Assembly (NCBI RefSeq): GCF_002090155.1
Contig: NZ_BBRM01000005.1
Span: 248,001 to 312,000 of the forward strand
DNA: 64,000 bases
Direction of reading: 5' to 3'
DNA from: Demequina sp. NBRC 110056
GTDB taxonomy: Bacteria > Actinomycetota > Actinomycetes > Actinomycetales > Demequinaceae
A model generated the notes under the pieces. That model was given only the letters and a program-made list of their open reading frames with translations. It did not search any database and was not told where the DNA came from. Position 1 is the first letter of the stretch. Each line of letters opens with the position of its first letter. The translations under genes were made by a program, and so were the position numbers. Below, piece after piece: positions 35,264 through 43,749 of the stretch.

Positions 35264-36295
35264 ATGTCCACCACGCACCCCGACCGCGAGACCTGCATCT
35301 CGAGCATCGAGGCCCACACCATCGACCCCGCCCTGGCCGACTCCGCGGCCGCCGTCCTCAAGGCTGTCGCCGATCCCCTGCGGCTGCGTATGCTGGCGCT
35401 GACAGCGTCAGCCCCTGGCGGCGAGGCGTGCGTGTGCGACCTCAGCGAGCTCGCCGACGTCTCCGGCCCCACCGTGTCCCACCACCTCAAGACGCTCAAG
35501 GACGCCGGCGTCGTGACGTCGGCCCGTCGCGGCACGTGGGTCTACTACCGCGTCGCCGAGGACTTCGTGCCGACAGTCCGCGCGCTCATGGAGACCCTCG
35601 TCCCCGCGGTCTCGCACCGCGGTGCCGCGACCGAGGACGATGCCCGGGGCGTGCCCGAGCTCGAGAACGTGGACCGCGCCCTCGCCAAGGTCGAGAAGGA
35701 CCTCATCGGGCGCTTCCCCGAGCTCGACCGGGGCACCGTGGAGCGGGTGGTGCGCGAGTCGCACGCCGCCCTGTCGCGGCGCGCCGCGATCAAGCAGCAC
35801 CTCGTGCCGCTCACCCGCCACTTCGCACGCCAGCGCCTGGCCGACCTGCGCAAGGTCGCCTCTCCCGACGTCGAGCACGCACCCCAAGTGCTGTTCGTCT
35901 GCGTGCAGAACGCCGGCCGGTCGCAGCTCGCCGCTGCGCTGCTGCACCGGTACGCGGGAGATCTCGTCACCGTCCGCTCCGCCGGATCGATGCCGGCGGC
36001 TTCGGTGCACGCCGCCGTCCGTCCGCACCTCGACGCGATCGGAGCGGCCGATGCGGCCTTCCCCAAGCCGCTCACGGACGACGCGGTGCGCGCATCGGAC
36101 GTCGTCATCACCATGGGCTGTGGCGACGTCTGCCCCATCTACCCCGGCACGCGGTACGAGGACTGGCAGGTGGGCGACCCGGCGGTCGCCTCGGCGGCGG
36201 GGGTCGAGGCCATCGTCGACGACATCGACGCGCGCGTGCGGGGGCTCCTCGGCGAGCTCCTGCCGGACCTGGAGCTGCCCGCGACACGCCGCTGA
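35264..36295 (+). CDS. ArsR-type regulator fused to an arsenate reductase/phosphatase domain
   Basis: A 343-residue fusion. Residues about 25-105 are an ArsR winged helix (CVCDLSELADVSGPTVSHHL, then GTWVYYRV), with candidate metal-binding cysteines in ACVCDL. Residues about 125-195 are a helical linker domain of the kind known as a three-helix bundle. Residues about 205-343 are an ArsC-like low-molecular-weight phosphatase fold with P-loop CVQNAGRSQ, TMGCGDVCP and YEDWQVGDP. Arsenate reductase activity would need redox cysteines, and two late cysteines are present in GCGDVC. GAAGGAG precedes the ATG at 35264; the earlier ATG at 35228 is less likely. No arsenite exporter gene is adjacent. Confidence 0.85.
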   Translation: MSTTHPDRETCISSIEAHTIDPALADSAAAVLKAVADPLRLRMLALTASAPGGEACVCDLSELADVSGPTVSHHLKTLKDAGVVTSARRGTWVYYRVAEDFVPTVRALMETLVPAVSHRGAATEDDARGVPELENVDRALAKVEKDLIGRFPELDRGTVERVVRESHAALSRRAAIKQHLVPLTRHFARQRLADLRKVASPDVEHAPQVLFVCVQNAGRSQLAAALLHRYAGDLVTVRSAGSMPAASVHAAVRPHLDAIGAADAAFPKPLTDDAVRASDVVITMGCGDVCPIYPGTRYEDWQVGDPAVASAAGVEAIVDDIDARVRGLLGELLPDLELPATRR

Positions 36296-36308
36296 GGGCC
36301 GATGCGCG

Positions 36309-36336
36309 CTCAGCTGGGAGCGACGTCCCAGCTGAG
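36309..36336. terminator. Hairpin at the lysA stop codon, between convergent genes
   Basis: CTCAGCTGGGA and TCCCAGCTGAG pair perfectly over 11 bp around GCGACG. The stem includes the last codons and stop of lysA and lies 13 bp past the stop of the ArsR-ArsC gene. It is probably a bidirectional terminator that partly overlaps coding sequence. Confidence 0.7.
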
Positions 36337-37647
36337 GAGGTCGTCGAGAGTCTCGCGCCGGATCAGCACCTGCGCGGCACCGTCGCGGACGGCGACCACC
36401 GGCGGGCGCAGCACCGCGTTGTAGTTCGAGGCCATCGAGCGTCCGTAGGCGCCCGTCGCCGCGACGGCGAGCAGGTCGCCGCGCGCGGTGTCCGCCGGCA
36501 GCTCGACGTCACGCACGACGATGTCGCCGGACTCGCAGTGCTTGCCGACCACGCGCGACAGCGCCGGGGCCGCCTGGGACTGGCGACCCGCGAGCTCGGC
36601 CGAGTACTCCGCGCCGTACATGATGGTGCGGGGGTTGTCGCTCATGCCGCCGTCGACGGCGACGTACTGCCGCTCCCCGCCATCCTCGAGCGACACGTGC
36701 TTCACCACTCCCACCGTGTACAGCGTGATGCCGGCGGGACCGGCGATCGAGCGGCCCGGCTCGATCGAGAGCGCGGGCCACGACCCGCCTGCAGTCGCGA
36801 GGGCCGCCGCGACCGCATCGGCGATCTCCTGGGCGGCGACCGCCGGATCGAGCGCCTCGGCGTCGGCCGTGTAGGCGATGGCGTACCCGCCGCCGAGATC
36901 CACCTCAGGGACCTCGACGCCCGTCTCCGCGGCGAACGCCGCGCGCAGGCCGAGCATGCGCTCCGCTGACTCCCGGAAGGCGTCGATCGACAGGATCTGG
37001 CTCCCGATGTGCGTGTGGATGCCGCGGAGCTCGAGCCCGGGGGCCGCGTGGACGGCGCGCAGCGCGTCGAGCGCGGCGCCGGACGCTAGCGACAGACCGA
37101 ACTTCTGGTCCTCGTGACTGGTCGCGATGTACTCATGGCCGCCTGCGTGCACGCCAGTCGTGACCCGCACCAGCACGGGAGCCACGCGGCCGAGCGAGAC
37201 GGCGAGCGTCGAGAGGACCTCGATCTCCGTCGTCGAGTCGACAACGATGTGCCCGACGCCCACCTCGAGGGCGCGGGTGAGCTCGGCGTCGGACTTGTTG
37301 TTGCCGTGCAAGGTGATCCGATGGGCCGGCATCCCGCCGCGCAGCGCGAGCTCGAGCTCGCCTCCGCTCGCCACGTCGATGCCGAGGCCGTCCTCCTCCA
37401 TCCAACCGGCGATGCGGGACGCGAGCAGCGCCTTGGACGCGTAATAGACGTCACACGTCGCGCCGTGCGCTGCGAAGGCATCCGCGAAGTGGGTGGCGAA
37501 CGCGCGCGCCCGCGAGCGCAGGTCCTCCTCGTCGACGACGAACAGCGGCGTGCCGAACTCGGCCGCGAGCGCGCGGACGTCGAGGCCGCCCACCGTCATC
37601 GCGCCCTCGTCGCCGCGCGTGTGAGTGACGGGCCAGACCGCTCCCAC
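36310..37647 (-). CDS. lysA: Diaminopimelate decarboxylase
   Basis: A 445-residue PLP enzyme (fold type III) that decarboxylates meso-diaminopimelate to lysine. The PLP lysine is in VYYASKALLASRI. Other family motifs are GIHTHIGSQI, DLGGGYAIAY, IEPGRSIAGPAG and KHCESGDI, which includes the active-site cysteine of the dimer partner. It starts with a GTG two bases after argS ends, which gives the AVWP N-terminus common in Actinobacteria. argS-lysA upstream of hom-thrC-thrB is a conserved order in Micrococcales and Streptomyces; here about 6 kb of other genes have been inserted between the two halves. Confidence 0.94.
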   Translation of the reverse strand: MGAVWPVTHTRGDEGAMTVGGLDVRALAAEFGTPLFVVDEEDLRSRARAFATHFADAFAAHGATCDVYYASKALLASRIAGWMEEDGLGIDVASGGELELALRGGMPAHRITLHGNNKSDAELTRALEVGVGHIVVDSTTEIEVLSTLAVSLGRVAPVLVRVTTGVHAGGHEYIATSHEDQKFGLSLASGAALDALRAVHAAPGLELRGIHTHIGSQILSIDAFRESAERMLGLRAAFAAETGVEVPEVDLGGGYAIAYTADAEALDPAVAAQEIADAVAAALATAGGSWPALSIEPGRSIAGPAGITLYTVGVVKHVSLEDGGERQYVAVDGGMSDNPRTIMYGAEYSAELAGRQSQAAPALSRVVGKHCESGDIVVRDVELPADTARGDLLAVAATGAYGRSMASNYNAVLRPPVVAVRDGAAQVLIRRETLDDLLSWDVAPS

Positions 37648-37649
37648 GA

Positions 37650-39326
37650 CTACATCCGCTCCGGTGCCGAGACGCCGAGCAGGCCGAGGCCGTTCGCGAG
37701 CACCTGGCGCGCGGCGTCGTTTAGCCACAGGCGGGTGCGATGGAGGTCGGTGACCTCCTCCTCCCCCTGAGGGGTGACGCGGGTGCGGTCGTACCAGCCG
37801 TGGTAGACCGAAGCGAGCTCCTCGAGGTAACGAGCGATGCGGTGCTGCTCGCGGAACTCGACAGCCTGGGTGACGACGCGCGGGAACTCGCCGAGGACGC
37901 CGAGGAGCTTGGACTCCCACTCGTGCTCGAGCAGCGCGGCGTCGAATCCGTCCTCGCGTCGGATACCGTACTCGGCGGCGTTGCGCGCGACCGAGGTCGA
38001 GCGCGCGTGCGCGTATTGGACGTAGAAGACGGGGTTGGCGTTGGTCTTCGATGCGAGCAGGTCCAGGTCGATGTCGATGGACTGATCGGCGCTGGAGCGC
38101 GCGAGCGAATAGCGCGCGGCGTCCACGCCCACCGCGTCGACGAGGTCCTCCATCGTCACGACCGTGCCAGCACGCTTGGACATGCGCACCGGCTGGCCGT
38201 CCTTCACGAGGTTGACCATCTGGCCGATGATGACCTCGATGATCTCGGGCGAGTGGCCCAGCGCGGCGGCCGCAGCCTTGAGGCGCGCGATGTAGCCGTG
38301 GTGGTCGGCCCCGAGCAAGTAGATGCACAGGTCGGCCCCGCGCTCGTACTTGTCGCGGATGTACGCGATGTCTCCCGCGATGTACGCGGCGTTGCCGTCC
38401 GACTTGATGACCACGCGGTCCTTCTCGTCACCGTGATCGGTGCTGCGCAGCCACCAGGCACCCTCGGACTCGTAGAGAGCACCGGACGCCTTGAGCTCGT
38501 CGAGAGCGCGGCCCACCTTGCCGGACTCGTGCAGCGAGTCCTCGTGGAAGTACACGTCGAAGTCGACGCCAAAGTCGTGGAGCGACTGCTTGATCTCGCC
38601 GAACATGAGCTTCACACCGCGCTCGCGGAAGAACTCGAGGCCCTCCTCGCGCGGCCGCTCCATGGGGTTCTTGTCCCCTGCGGCCATCGCCTCGATCATG
38701 ACCTCGTCGGCGACGTCCTGGATGTACTGGCCGCCGTAGCCGTTCTCCGGGGCGTCCTCGCCCGCGACGACGGCGTAGAGCGACGCGGCGAAGTTGTCGA
38801 TCTGGCTGCCGTGGTCGTTGAAGTAGTACTCACGGATCACGCGCGCGCCGTGGAACTCGAGCAGCCGCGCGAGCGAGTCACCGACCGCGGCCCACCGAGT
38901 GCCGCCGAGGTGGATGGGGCCGGTCGGGTTCGCCGAGACGAACTCGACGTTGACGGTCTTGCCCGTGAGCGACTCGCCGCGACCGTAGTCAGCGCCGAGC
39001 TCGAGGATCCCGCGCGCGAGCTCACCGGCAGCCGAGGCGGCGACGCGGATGTTGATGAAGCCCGGCCCCGCGACCTCCGCCGAGTCGATGCCGTCGATGC
39101 TCGCGAGACGCTCGACGAGGGTGTCCGCGAACTCACGAGGGTTCGTGCCGGCCTTCTTCGCCAGCTGCATCGCGATGTTGGTCGCCCAGTCTCCGTGCTC
39201 ACGCTGACGGGGGCGCTCCACCCGCACCTCGTCGGGAACATCGAACGGCGACAGCTGGAAGTCGCTGTCGTCGATGCCCTGCAGGAGGGCGGCGCGAATC
39301 TGGGCAGAGAGCTCTTCGGGGGTCAC
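37650..39326 (-). CDS. argS: Arginine-tRNA ligase
   Basis: A 558-residue class Ia aminoacyl-tRNA synthetase. The HIGH-equivalent motif is HLGG in [19 protein letters not shown], and the KMSKS-equivalent is RMSKRAG. The N-terminal Add1 domain for tRNA D-loop contact and the C-terminal DALR anticodon-binding domain are both visible. It is normal in length. The enzyme loads arginine on tRNA-Arg and needs tRNA for amino acid activation, as known for the family. It is immediately followed by lysA. Confidence 0.96.
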   Translation of the reverse strand: MTPEELSAQIRAALLQGIDDSDFQLSPFDVPDEVRVERPRQREHGDWATNIAMQLAKKAGTNPREFADTLVERLASIDGIDSAEVAGPGFINIRVAASAAGELARGILELGADYGRGESLTGKTVNVEFVSANPTGPIHLGGTRWAAVGDSLARLLEFHGARVIREYYFNDHGSQIDNFAASLYAVVAGEDAPENGYGGQYIQDVADEVMIEAMAAGDKNPMERPREEGLEFFRERGVKLMFGEIKQSLHDFGVDFDVYFHEDSLHESGKVGRALDELKASGALYESEGAWWLRSTDHGDEKDRVVIKSDGNAAYIAGDIAYIRDKYERGADLCIYLLGADHHGYIARLKAAAAALGHSPEIIEVIIGQMVNLVKDGQPVRMSKRAGTVVTMEDLVDAVGVDAARYSLARSSADQSIDIDLDLLASKTNANPVFYVQYAHARSTSVARNAAEYGIRREDGFDAALLEHEWESKLLGVLGEFPRVVTQAVEFREQHRIARYLEELASVYHGWYDRTRVTPQGEEEVTDLHRTRLWLNDAARQVLANGLGLLGVSAPERM

Positions 39327-39374
39327 CGGGAAAGTCTATCGGCGACGGCAGCGCCAGTGCGCGGGTCCGCCGGT

Positions 39375-39746
39375 TCAGCCCAACTCGGCCTGGACCCGCT
39401 TGGGCAGCGACGCCCGCACGATCGCATACGCGGTCTCGAGGCACTCGAGTTGTACGTCGCGCGGGCAGTCGCCATCCACAGCGATCGAGATCCAGAGCCG
39501 CTTGTTCGCGTAGTGCCCGGGAGTGACCGCGTCGTACTGCTCGCGTAGCGCGGCGTTCTCCTCGGGGTCGCCCTTGAGCGTCAGCCCCGACGAGCCGTCG
39601 GGCAGCAGCGCGAAGCGGCCGAAGTGCTTGCCGCCCACCTGGAACGTCTGCGCTCCCCAGTCGGGGTACGGCACGACCTCCGCGCCGGGCCAGCCGCTCA
39701 CGGCATCGGCGATCCATCTGGGCAGGTCGGGCACGTCGTACGGCAT
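39375..39746 (-). CDS. MmcQ/YjbR family protein
   Basis: A 123-residue protein with the CyaY-like fold of MmcQ/YjbR (PWRIADAVSGWPGAE-like start, VGGKHFGRFALLPDG, TLKGDPEENAALREQ and ANKRLWISIAVDG near the end). Family members are annotated as DNA-binding proteins, but their function is not established. It lies in a single-gene unit between argS and the serine hydrolase gene. Length is normal for the family. Confidence 0.85.
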   Translation of the reverse strand: MPYDVPDLPRWIADAVSGWPGAEVVPYPDWGAQTFQVGGKHFGRFALLPDGSSGLTLKGDPEENAALREQYDAVTPGHYANKRLWISIAVDGDCPRDVQLECLETAYAIVRASLPKRVQAELG

Positions 39747-39893
39747 GCGTCCACGCTAGGCGGGGGGTCTGACGCGCGCACACCGAGGGGCCGAGCCCTG
39801 GATACGATGCGAGCGCGACGAAGTACCCGCACGCGCCCGCCCGCGCCGCCGCAAGGCCGCCGCCCACCGCCACACGACACCCGAGGAGCCCGC

Positions 39894-40856
39894 ATGCCGA
39901 ACCTGGACGCCGCCACCCGATGGGTCGCCGCGCACGTCGACAGCGGACTGCTTCCCGGCGCCGTCCTGGGCGTCGCGAGCCGTGACGGCGTCATCGCGGT
40001 CGAGGCGTTCGGCGACGCCCGGGCCGAGGACCGCTACCCCATCTTCTCGATCACCAAGCCCCTGGTCGGCATGCTCGCGGCCCGGCACATCGATGCGGGC
40101 CGGCTCAGCCTCGACACTCCTCTGACGGACGCGGTCCCGGGCTTCGGCGCGGGCCGCGACGACGTGGTGCGCCTGCGCCATCTCGGGAGCCACTCGTCGG
40201 GGATCGTCGAGCCCGAGCTCGACGACGCGACTCCGCTCGACGAGGCCCTCCTCGTGCCGGGACGCACCTTCGAGGTCGGCACGGCCGTCCAGTACAGCTC
40301 TCTCGCGTTCCACGGCATCGCGCGCCTGGTCGAGCACGCCGGCGGCAGGCCCTGGGAGGACCAGCTCGAGACCATGCTCGACGGTGCCGGCGCGGCGGGT
40401 CTCACGATGGACGCCGGCCACACGTCGCATGTGCCCGTGATGAGCGACCAGGCGCGCATCGACTGGGAGCGCTTCTGCGCCATCCGCCACCCGGGTGCGG
40501 GTGCCAGCGCGGCGATGGAGGACATGCTCGCGATCGCGCGCTCGCTGCTCGCGGACGACGGACGGCTCCTGTCCCCCGGCGCGCTCGCCGTGATGCGCGA
40601 GCCCCTCAGCCTCGGGCTCCCGGACTTCGACCAGGAGGCCGAGCCTCGGCGCTCCGAGTGGGGGTTCACCTGGAACCTGCGCCGCTCCGTGCCCGGACTG
40701 GCCGCCTCGGACGGCTTCGGCCACGCGGGCTGGGACGGCACGGAGCTGTGGATGCACCCCGACCACGACGTCGCGTTCGTGCTGCTCACGAACGTGCTCG
40801 GCGCACAGGACCGCGGGCTCGACCCGATCACCCTCGCGAGCGCGCTGACGTCCTGA
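39894..40856 (+). CDS. Beta-lactamase family serine hydrolase
   Basis: A 320-residue class C beta-lactamase/penicillin-binding-like hydrolase. The catalytic Ser52-x-x-Lys55 (SITK) and a Tyr motif (VQYSSLAFH) are clear, and the C-terminal GHAGWDGTELWMHPD corresponds to the third box. No signal peptide is seen, so it is cytoplasmic and probably an esterase or D-peptidase, not a secreted beta-lactamase. GAGGAG precedes the ATG. It ends where the MBL gene ends on the other strand, so the two genes converge with no gap. Confidence 0.85.
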   Translation: MPNLDAATRWVAAHVDSGLLPGAVLGVASRDGVIAVEAFGDARAEDRYPIFSITKPLVGMLAARHIDAGRLSLDTPLTDAVPGFGAGRDDVVRLRHLGSHSSGIVEPELDDATPLDEALLVPGRTFEVGTAVQYSSLAFHGIARLVEHAGGRPWEDQLETMLDGAGAAGLTMDAGHTSHVPVMSDQARIDWERFCAIRHPGAGASAAMEDMLAIARSLLADDGRLLSPGALAVMREPLSLGLPDFDQEAEPRRSEWGFTWNLRRSVPGLAASDGFGHAGWDGTELWMHPDHDVAFVLLTNVLGAQDRGLDPITLASALTS

Positions 40857-41612
40857 TCAGACGAGCTCTCGGCGCTGTCCGCGCTCGATCATCGTGAGCC
40901 GGTCCGCCGCTCCGGCCTGGTCGAACCACGCGAGGAGGTCCTGTCGCGGCTGCGAGAAGTGCGCCCAGTCGTCGATGTGCACCGGCACGAGCGTGGCCTG
41001 CGGCCACAGAGCGCCGATGCGTGCGGTGCGTTCCGCGTCGACCGTCAAGAGCATCTCCCCCAGGCGCTCCACCTTGGCGCCTCCCGCGAAGACGATCGCC
41101 ACAGCAACGTCGGGGAACCGCTCGGCGACCCTGGTGACCTTCTTGACCGACGAGTTGTCCCCCGAGATGTACACCGTGGGCCAGCCCTCGGCCTCGAGCA
41201 CGAAGCCCGTGACCTGCCCCGTGATCTGCTTGATCACGGACGGCCCGTGGCGCGCGGGCACGGCGGTGATGGTGACAGGCGCGTCGCCGCCCGGGATGAT
41301 CGCCTGATCCCACCTACGCATCCCCTGGGCGTGCTCGAGACGCTCCCCGCCTGTCGGGGTGGTGAGCACGTGGCGGACGTCGTCGAGCATCGCCCGGCCT
41401 GAGACGTCGAGGTTGTCCTCATGCTCATCGTGGCTGAGCAGCACGACGTCGACGGGTCCCACGTCCTCGCGCGAGAGAGCAGGGCCGTCGAGCTTGGTGA
41501 GGTTGCCGACGGGTCCCGGAGGATCGAACGTCGGGTCGGTCAGCAGACGCAGACCGGCATACTCGATCAGGACGGTGGGTCCCCCGACGAGGGTGACGGA
41601 GACGCGCGACAT
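40857..41612 (-). CDS. MBL fold metallo-hydrolase
   Basis: A 251-residue metallo-beta-lactamase-fold protein of the UlaG-like group, with the metal motif HDEHEDN (LLSHDEHEDNLDVSG) and later PARHGP and TVYISGDNS, which supply further ligands. No signal peptide is present. Family members hydrolyse diverse phosphodiesters or lactones, and the substrate here is unknown. The ATG at 41612 is used; the frame opens with a TTG at 41624. It is 4 bp downstream of the lipoprotein gene and may be cotranscribed with it and the LacI gene. Confidence 0.85.
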   Translation of the reverse strand: MSRVSVTLVGGPTVLIEYAGLRLLTDPTFDPPGPVGNLTKLDGPALSREDVGPVDVVLLSHDEHEDNLDVSGRAMLDDVRHVLTTPTGGERLEHAQGMRRWDQAIIPGGDAPVTITAVPARHGPSVIKQITGQVTGFVLEAEGWPTVYISGDNSSVKKVTRVAERFPDVAVAIVFAGGAKVERLGEMLLTVDAERTARIGALWPQATLVPVHIDDWAHFSQPRQDLLAWFDQAGAADRLTMIERGQRRELV

Positions 41613-41616
41613 GGCG

Positions 41617-41961
41617 CTAGTCAAGCACCCGCACGCCCACGACGTCGCACTGGACCGGGAACGACTCCGCGCACGGGCCGGTCCACACCTCGAGCCGGTC
41701 GCCTTCGGCGATGTCGCGGCGGTCCGCGACCCCCTCGAGCGGAGTCGAGTCGTCGAGCGTGAAGGCCGTCTGATCGAAGTACTCGTAGCCGGCGTCGGGC
41801 AGGAACACCACGGCGGTCACCGGGTCCTCTTGCATGACGACGGCGGCGGCGCCCACGGCTTCCGGGTCGCGGTCAGGCAGGCCCGGAGCGCCGCATCCGG
41901 CGAGAGCGACGACTGACAGCGCGGCCGCGGCGGTCGCAGTGGTGAACACGGAAGGCCTCAT
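41617..41961 (-). CDS. Small secreted lipoprotein
   Basis: A 114-residue protein with a signal peptide and lipobox LAGC (lipidated Cys23). The mature part is acidic with two cysteines (WTGPCAESFPVQCDVVGV) that might form a disulfide. I do not recognise the fold. It overlaps the stop of the LacI gene (ATGA), so it belongs to the lacI operon and the regulator's expression governs it. Confidence 0.7.
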   Translation of the reverse strand: MRPSVFTTATAAAALSVVALAGCGAPGLPDRDPEAVGAAAVVMQEDPVTAVVFLPDAGYEYFDQTAFTLDDSTPLEGVADRRDIAEGDRLEVWTGPCAESFPVQCDVVGVRVLD

Positions 41962-42968
41962 GCGCCGCTCGACTCCCTGACCACGAGATCCGGTGCGAAG
42001 ACCACCTGCCGTGCGGGCGCATCGGCCTCCCGGCGCTGCTCCTCGAGCAACAGCTCGACCGCGGTGGCGCCGATGAGCTCGCGGGGCTGACGAATCGAGC
42101 TGATGGGCACCACGGCGGACGCGGCGAAGGAGATGTCGTCGTACCCGACGAGGCCCACCTGCTCGGGCATGCGCAGCGGGTCGTCGCCGAACAGCAGCGC
42201 GCGCTCCACGCCGATGGCGAGAAGGTCGTTCGCGGCGATGATTCCGTCGATCTCGCCCGCCCGAACCCTCTCCTTCAGGGCCAGGCCGACGCGCTGGCCC
42301 TCCTCGAGCGACATCTCATCCGTCTCGACGAGCTCGAGCGAGGCCTCGGGATGCGAAGCGACGGCCGAGGTAGCCCCCTCGTGACGGTCGGCGACCTGCC
42401 CGATGCGCAGCGGGCCACCCACGAAGGCCAGCCTGCGCCTGCCGGTCTCGATGAGGTGCGACGCCGCGAGCGACCCGCCCGCGACGTCGTCGACGGAGAC
42501 CGAGGCGTACTCGGCTTGATCGGCACCGCGGTCGACGAGCACGACAGGGATGCCGTGGCCGCGGAGCTCGGCGAGCCGGTCGAGGTCGGCGCCGACGGGC
42601 GACACCAGCACACCCGCGACCCGCTGGCGCTCGAACTGGTCCAGGTGGGCGGTCTCTCGCGCGGCCGACTCATCGGAGTTGGCGAGCAGCAGCGTGAGCC
42701 CCTCCTTCTCCGCGCGGTCCTCGGCACCCCGGGCGACGTCGGTGAAGAACGGGTTCCCGACGTCGAGCACCACGAGCGCGATCGTCGTGGACTGGCCGGC
42801 GCGCAGCTGGCGCGCCGCGGCGTTGGGGACGTAACCGAGCTCGCGGATCGCGGACTGGACGCGCTCGACGGTGGTCGGCCGCACCGCGTCGGGCCTGTTG
42901 AGGACGTTCGAGACGGTGCCCACGGACACGCCCGCGAGCGCTGCCACCTCGCGCACGCTCACCGACAT
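41958..42968 (-). CDS. LacI family regulator, likely of rhamnose use
   Basis: A 336-residue LacI/GalR regulator. The N-terminal helix-turn-helix (VREVAALAGVSVGTVSNVLNRPDAV) is followed by the hinge helix (AARQLRAGQST) and a type 1 sugar-binding domain. It lies next to and divergent from the rhamnose genes. LacI-type operators at 42982 (its own promoter) and 43613 (rhamnose isomerase promoter) have matching sequences, so it probably represses both. GGAG 8 bases upstream favours the ATG at 42968 over the GTG at 42974. The effector could be rhamnose or rhamnulose. Confidence 0.85.
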   Translation of the reverse strand: MSVSVREVAALAGVSVGTVSNVLNRPDAVRPTTVERVQSAIRELGYVPNAAARQLRAGQSTTIALVVLDVGNPFFTDVARGAEDRAEKEGLTLLLANSDESAARETAHLDQFERQRVAGVLVSPVGADLDRLAELRGHGIPVVLVDRGADQAEYASVSVDDVAGGSLAASHLIETGRRRLAFVGGPLRIGQVADRHEGATSAVASHPEASLELVETDEMSLEEGQRVGLALKERVRAGEIDGIIAANDLLAIGVERALLFGDDPLRMPEQVGLVGYDDISFAASAVVPISSIRQPRELIGATAVELLLEEQRREADAPARQVVFAPDLVVRESSGA

Positions 42969-42981
42969 GTCCACTCTCCTT

Positions 42982-42992
42982 TGAAACGTTCA
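42982..42992. promoter_or_regulatory. LacI-type operator in the lacI promoter
   Basis: TGAAACGTTCA is a near-palindromic LacI-type site 13 bp upstream of the regulator start. It resembles the site at 43613, so autoregulation is likely. Confidence 0.6.
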
Positions 42993-43081
42993 GTCAGGAT
43001 CTTGCCACAGCGCCCGCCGCCCACGGCCGGACCGTCCGGGCGCGGCGCCGTCCGGGGCTGTCGCACCGCGCCGTGCCGCGC

Positions 43082-43108
43082 TAGGCTGGCAAGCGGAAAG
43101 CGCTTGCC
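43082..43108 (+). promoter_or_regulatory. Rhamnose mutarotase promoter with LacI-like operator
   Basis: TAGGCT (43082-43087) is a -10 box, followed by GGCAAGCG-GAAAG-CGCTTGCC (43088-43108), an 8-bp inverted repeat that contains GGAAAGCGCTTGCC, a LacI-family type site. A regulator bound here would block transcription start. The sequence differs from the TGAAACGTTTCA-like sites, so a second LacI-type regulator may act here. Confidence 0.5.
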
Positions 43109-43216
43109 CCGCGATGGAACCCAGCATCGTCAGGCGGGCGCCCACCGTCAAGCCTCGGCGCGCGTCCCCCGGCCGGCTCGCGCCGCACCCCACACCACGG
43201 CCGGATGGAGGCGACG

Positions 43217-43573
43217 ATGCCCCGCGTGTGCTTCACCTTGCAGATCAAGCCCGAGCTGATCGACGAGTACGTCGAGCGCCACCGGGCGGTGTGGCCCCAG
43301 ATGCTCGAGGCGATCCGAGACTCGGGCCGGCGCAACTACTCGATCTTCCTCGAGCCCGACGGCCGGCTCGTCGGCTACTACGAGACCGACGACGATGCCG
43401 CATCGGCGCGGCGGCTCGCGGAAGACCCCAGGACCGCGGACTGGGAGCGCGAGTCGGCACGCTTCTTCGTCGCGCTGGACGGCCGCCCTGACCAGGGCGC
43501 GCCACAGCTGACGGAGGTGTTCCACCTGGAGGACCAGCTCGACGCCGCCGGGCTCGCTCACCACCCGAGTTGA
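43217..43573 (+). CDS. rhaM: L-rhamnose mutarotase
   Basis: A 118-residue protein of the RhaM/RhaU family, which interconverts the alpha and beta anomers of L-rhamnose to supply the isomerase. The dimeric ferredoxin-like fold has the signature MPRVCFTLQIKPELIDEYVERH and catalytic His/Tyr/Trp positions in RRNYSIFLEPDGRLVGYYE and TADWERES. GGAGGCGACG directly precedes the ATG at 43217, so the ATG at 43205 is not used. It is the first catabolic gene of the rhamnose locus and is followed by the isomerase gene after 176 bp. Confidence 0.92.
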   Translation: MPRVCFTLQIKPELIDEYVERHRAVWPQMLEAIRDSGRRNYSIFLEPDGRLVGYYETDDDAASARRLAEDPRTADWERESARFFVALDGRPDQGAPQLTEVFHLEDQLDAAGLAHHPS

Positions 43574-43624
43574 CGCCGAGAGCGAGACGGACGTAGCATG
43601 AATGCCGGTTCTTGAATCGTTTCA
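43570..43624 (+). promoter_or_regulatory. Rhamnose isomerase promoter with LacI operator
   Basis: TTGACG (43570-43575), 18 bp, then TAGCAT (43594-43599) make a good promoter with start near 43606. TGAATCGTTTCA (43613-43624), palindromic at 10 of 12 positions, lies just past that start, a classic repressor position. The leader of about 140 nt before the ATG at 43750 contains no ORF I can support. Confidence 0.65.
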
Positions 43625-43749
43625 CTTACGATCGAGAAGCACAGAACGAGAAGCACACGGCGACTCGGGACGCTGCACCGCCGCATCGCCCCGGATCGCA
43701 CCACCGAGACCGTCCGACACCGAGAGCATCCGACTCAAAGGAGAGCACC

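Noticed and set aside
42350-43260. A plus-strand frame opposite the LacI gene and crossing into the rhaM promoter
   Set aside because: It crosses two recognisable operators and is low-complexity; the LacI gene on the minus strand explains the conservation.
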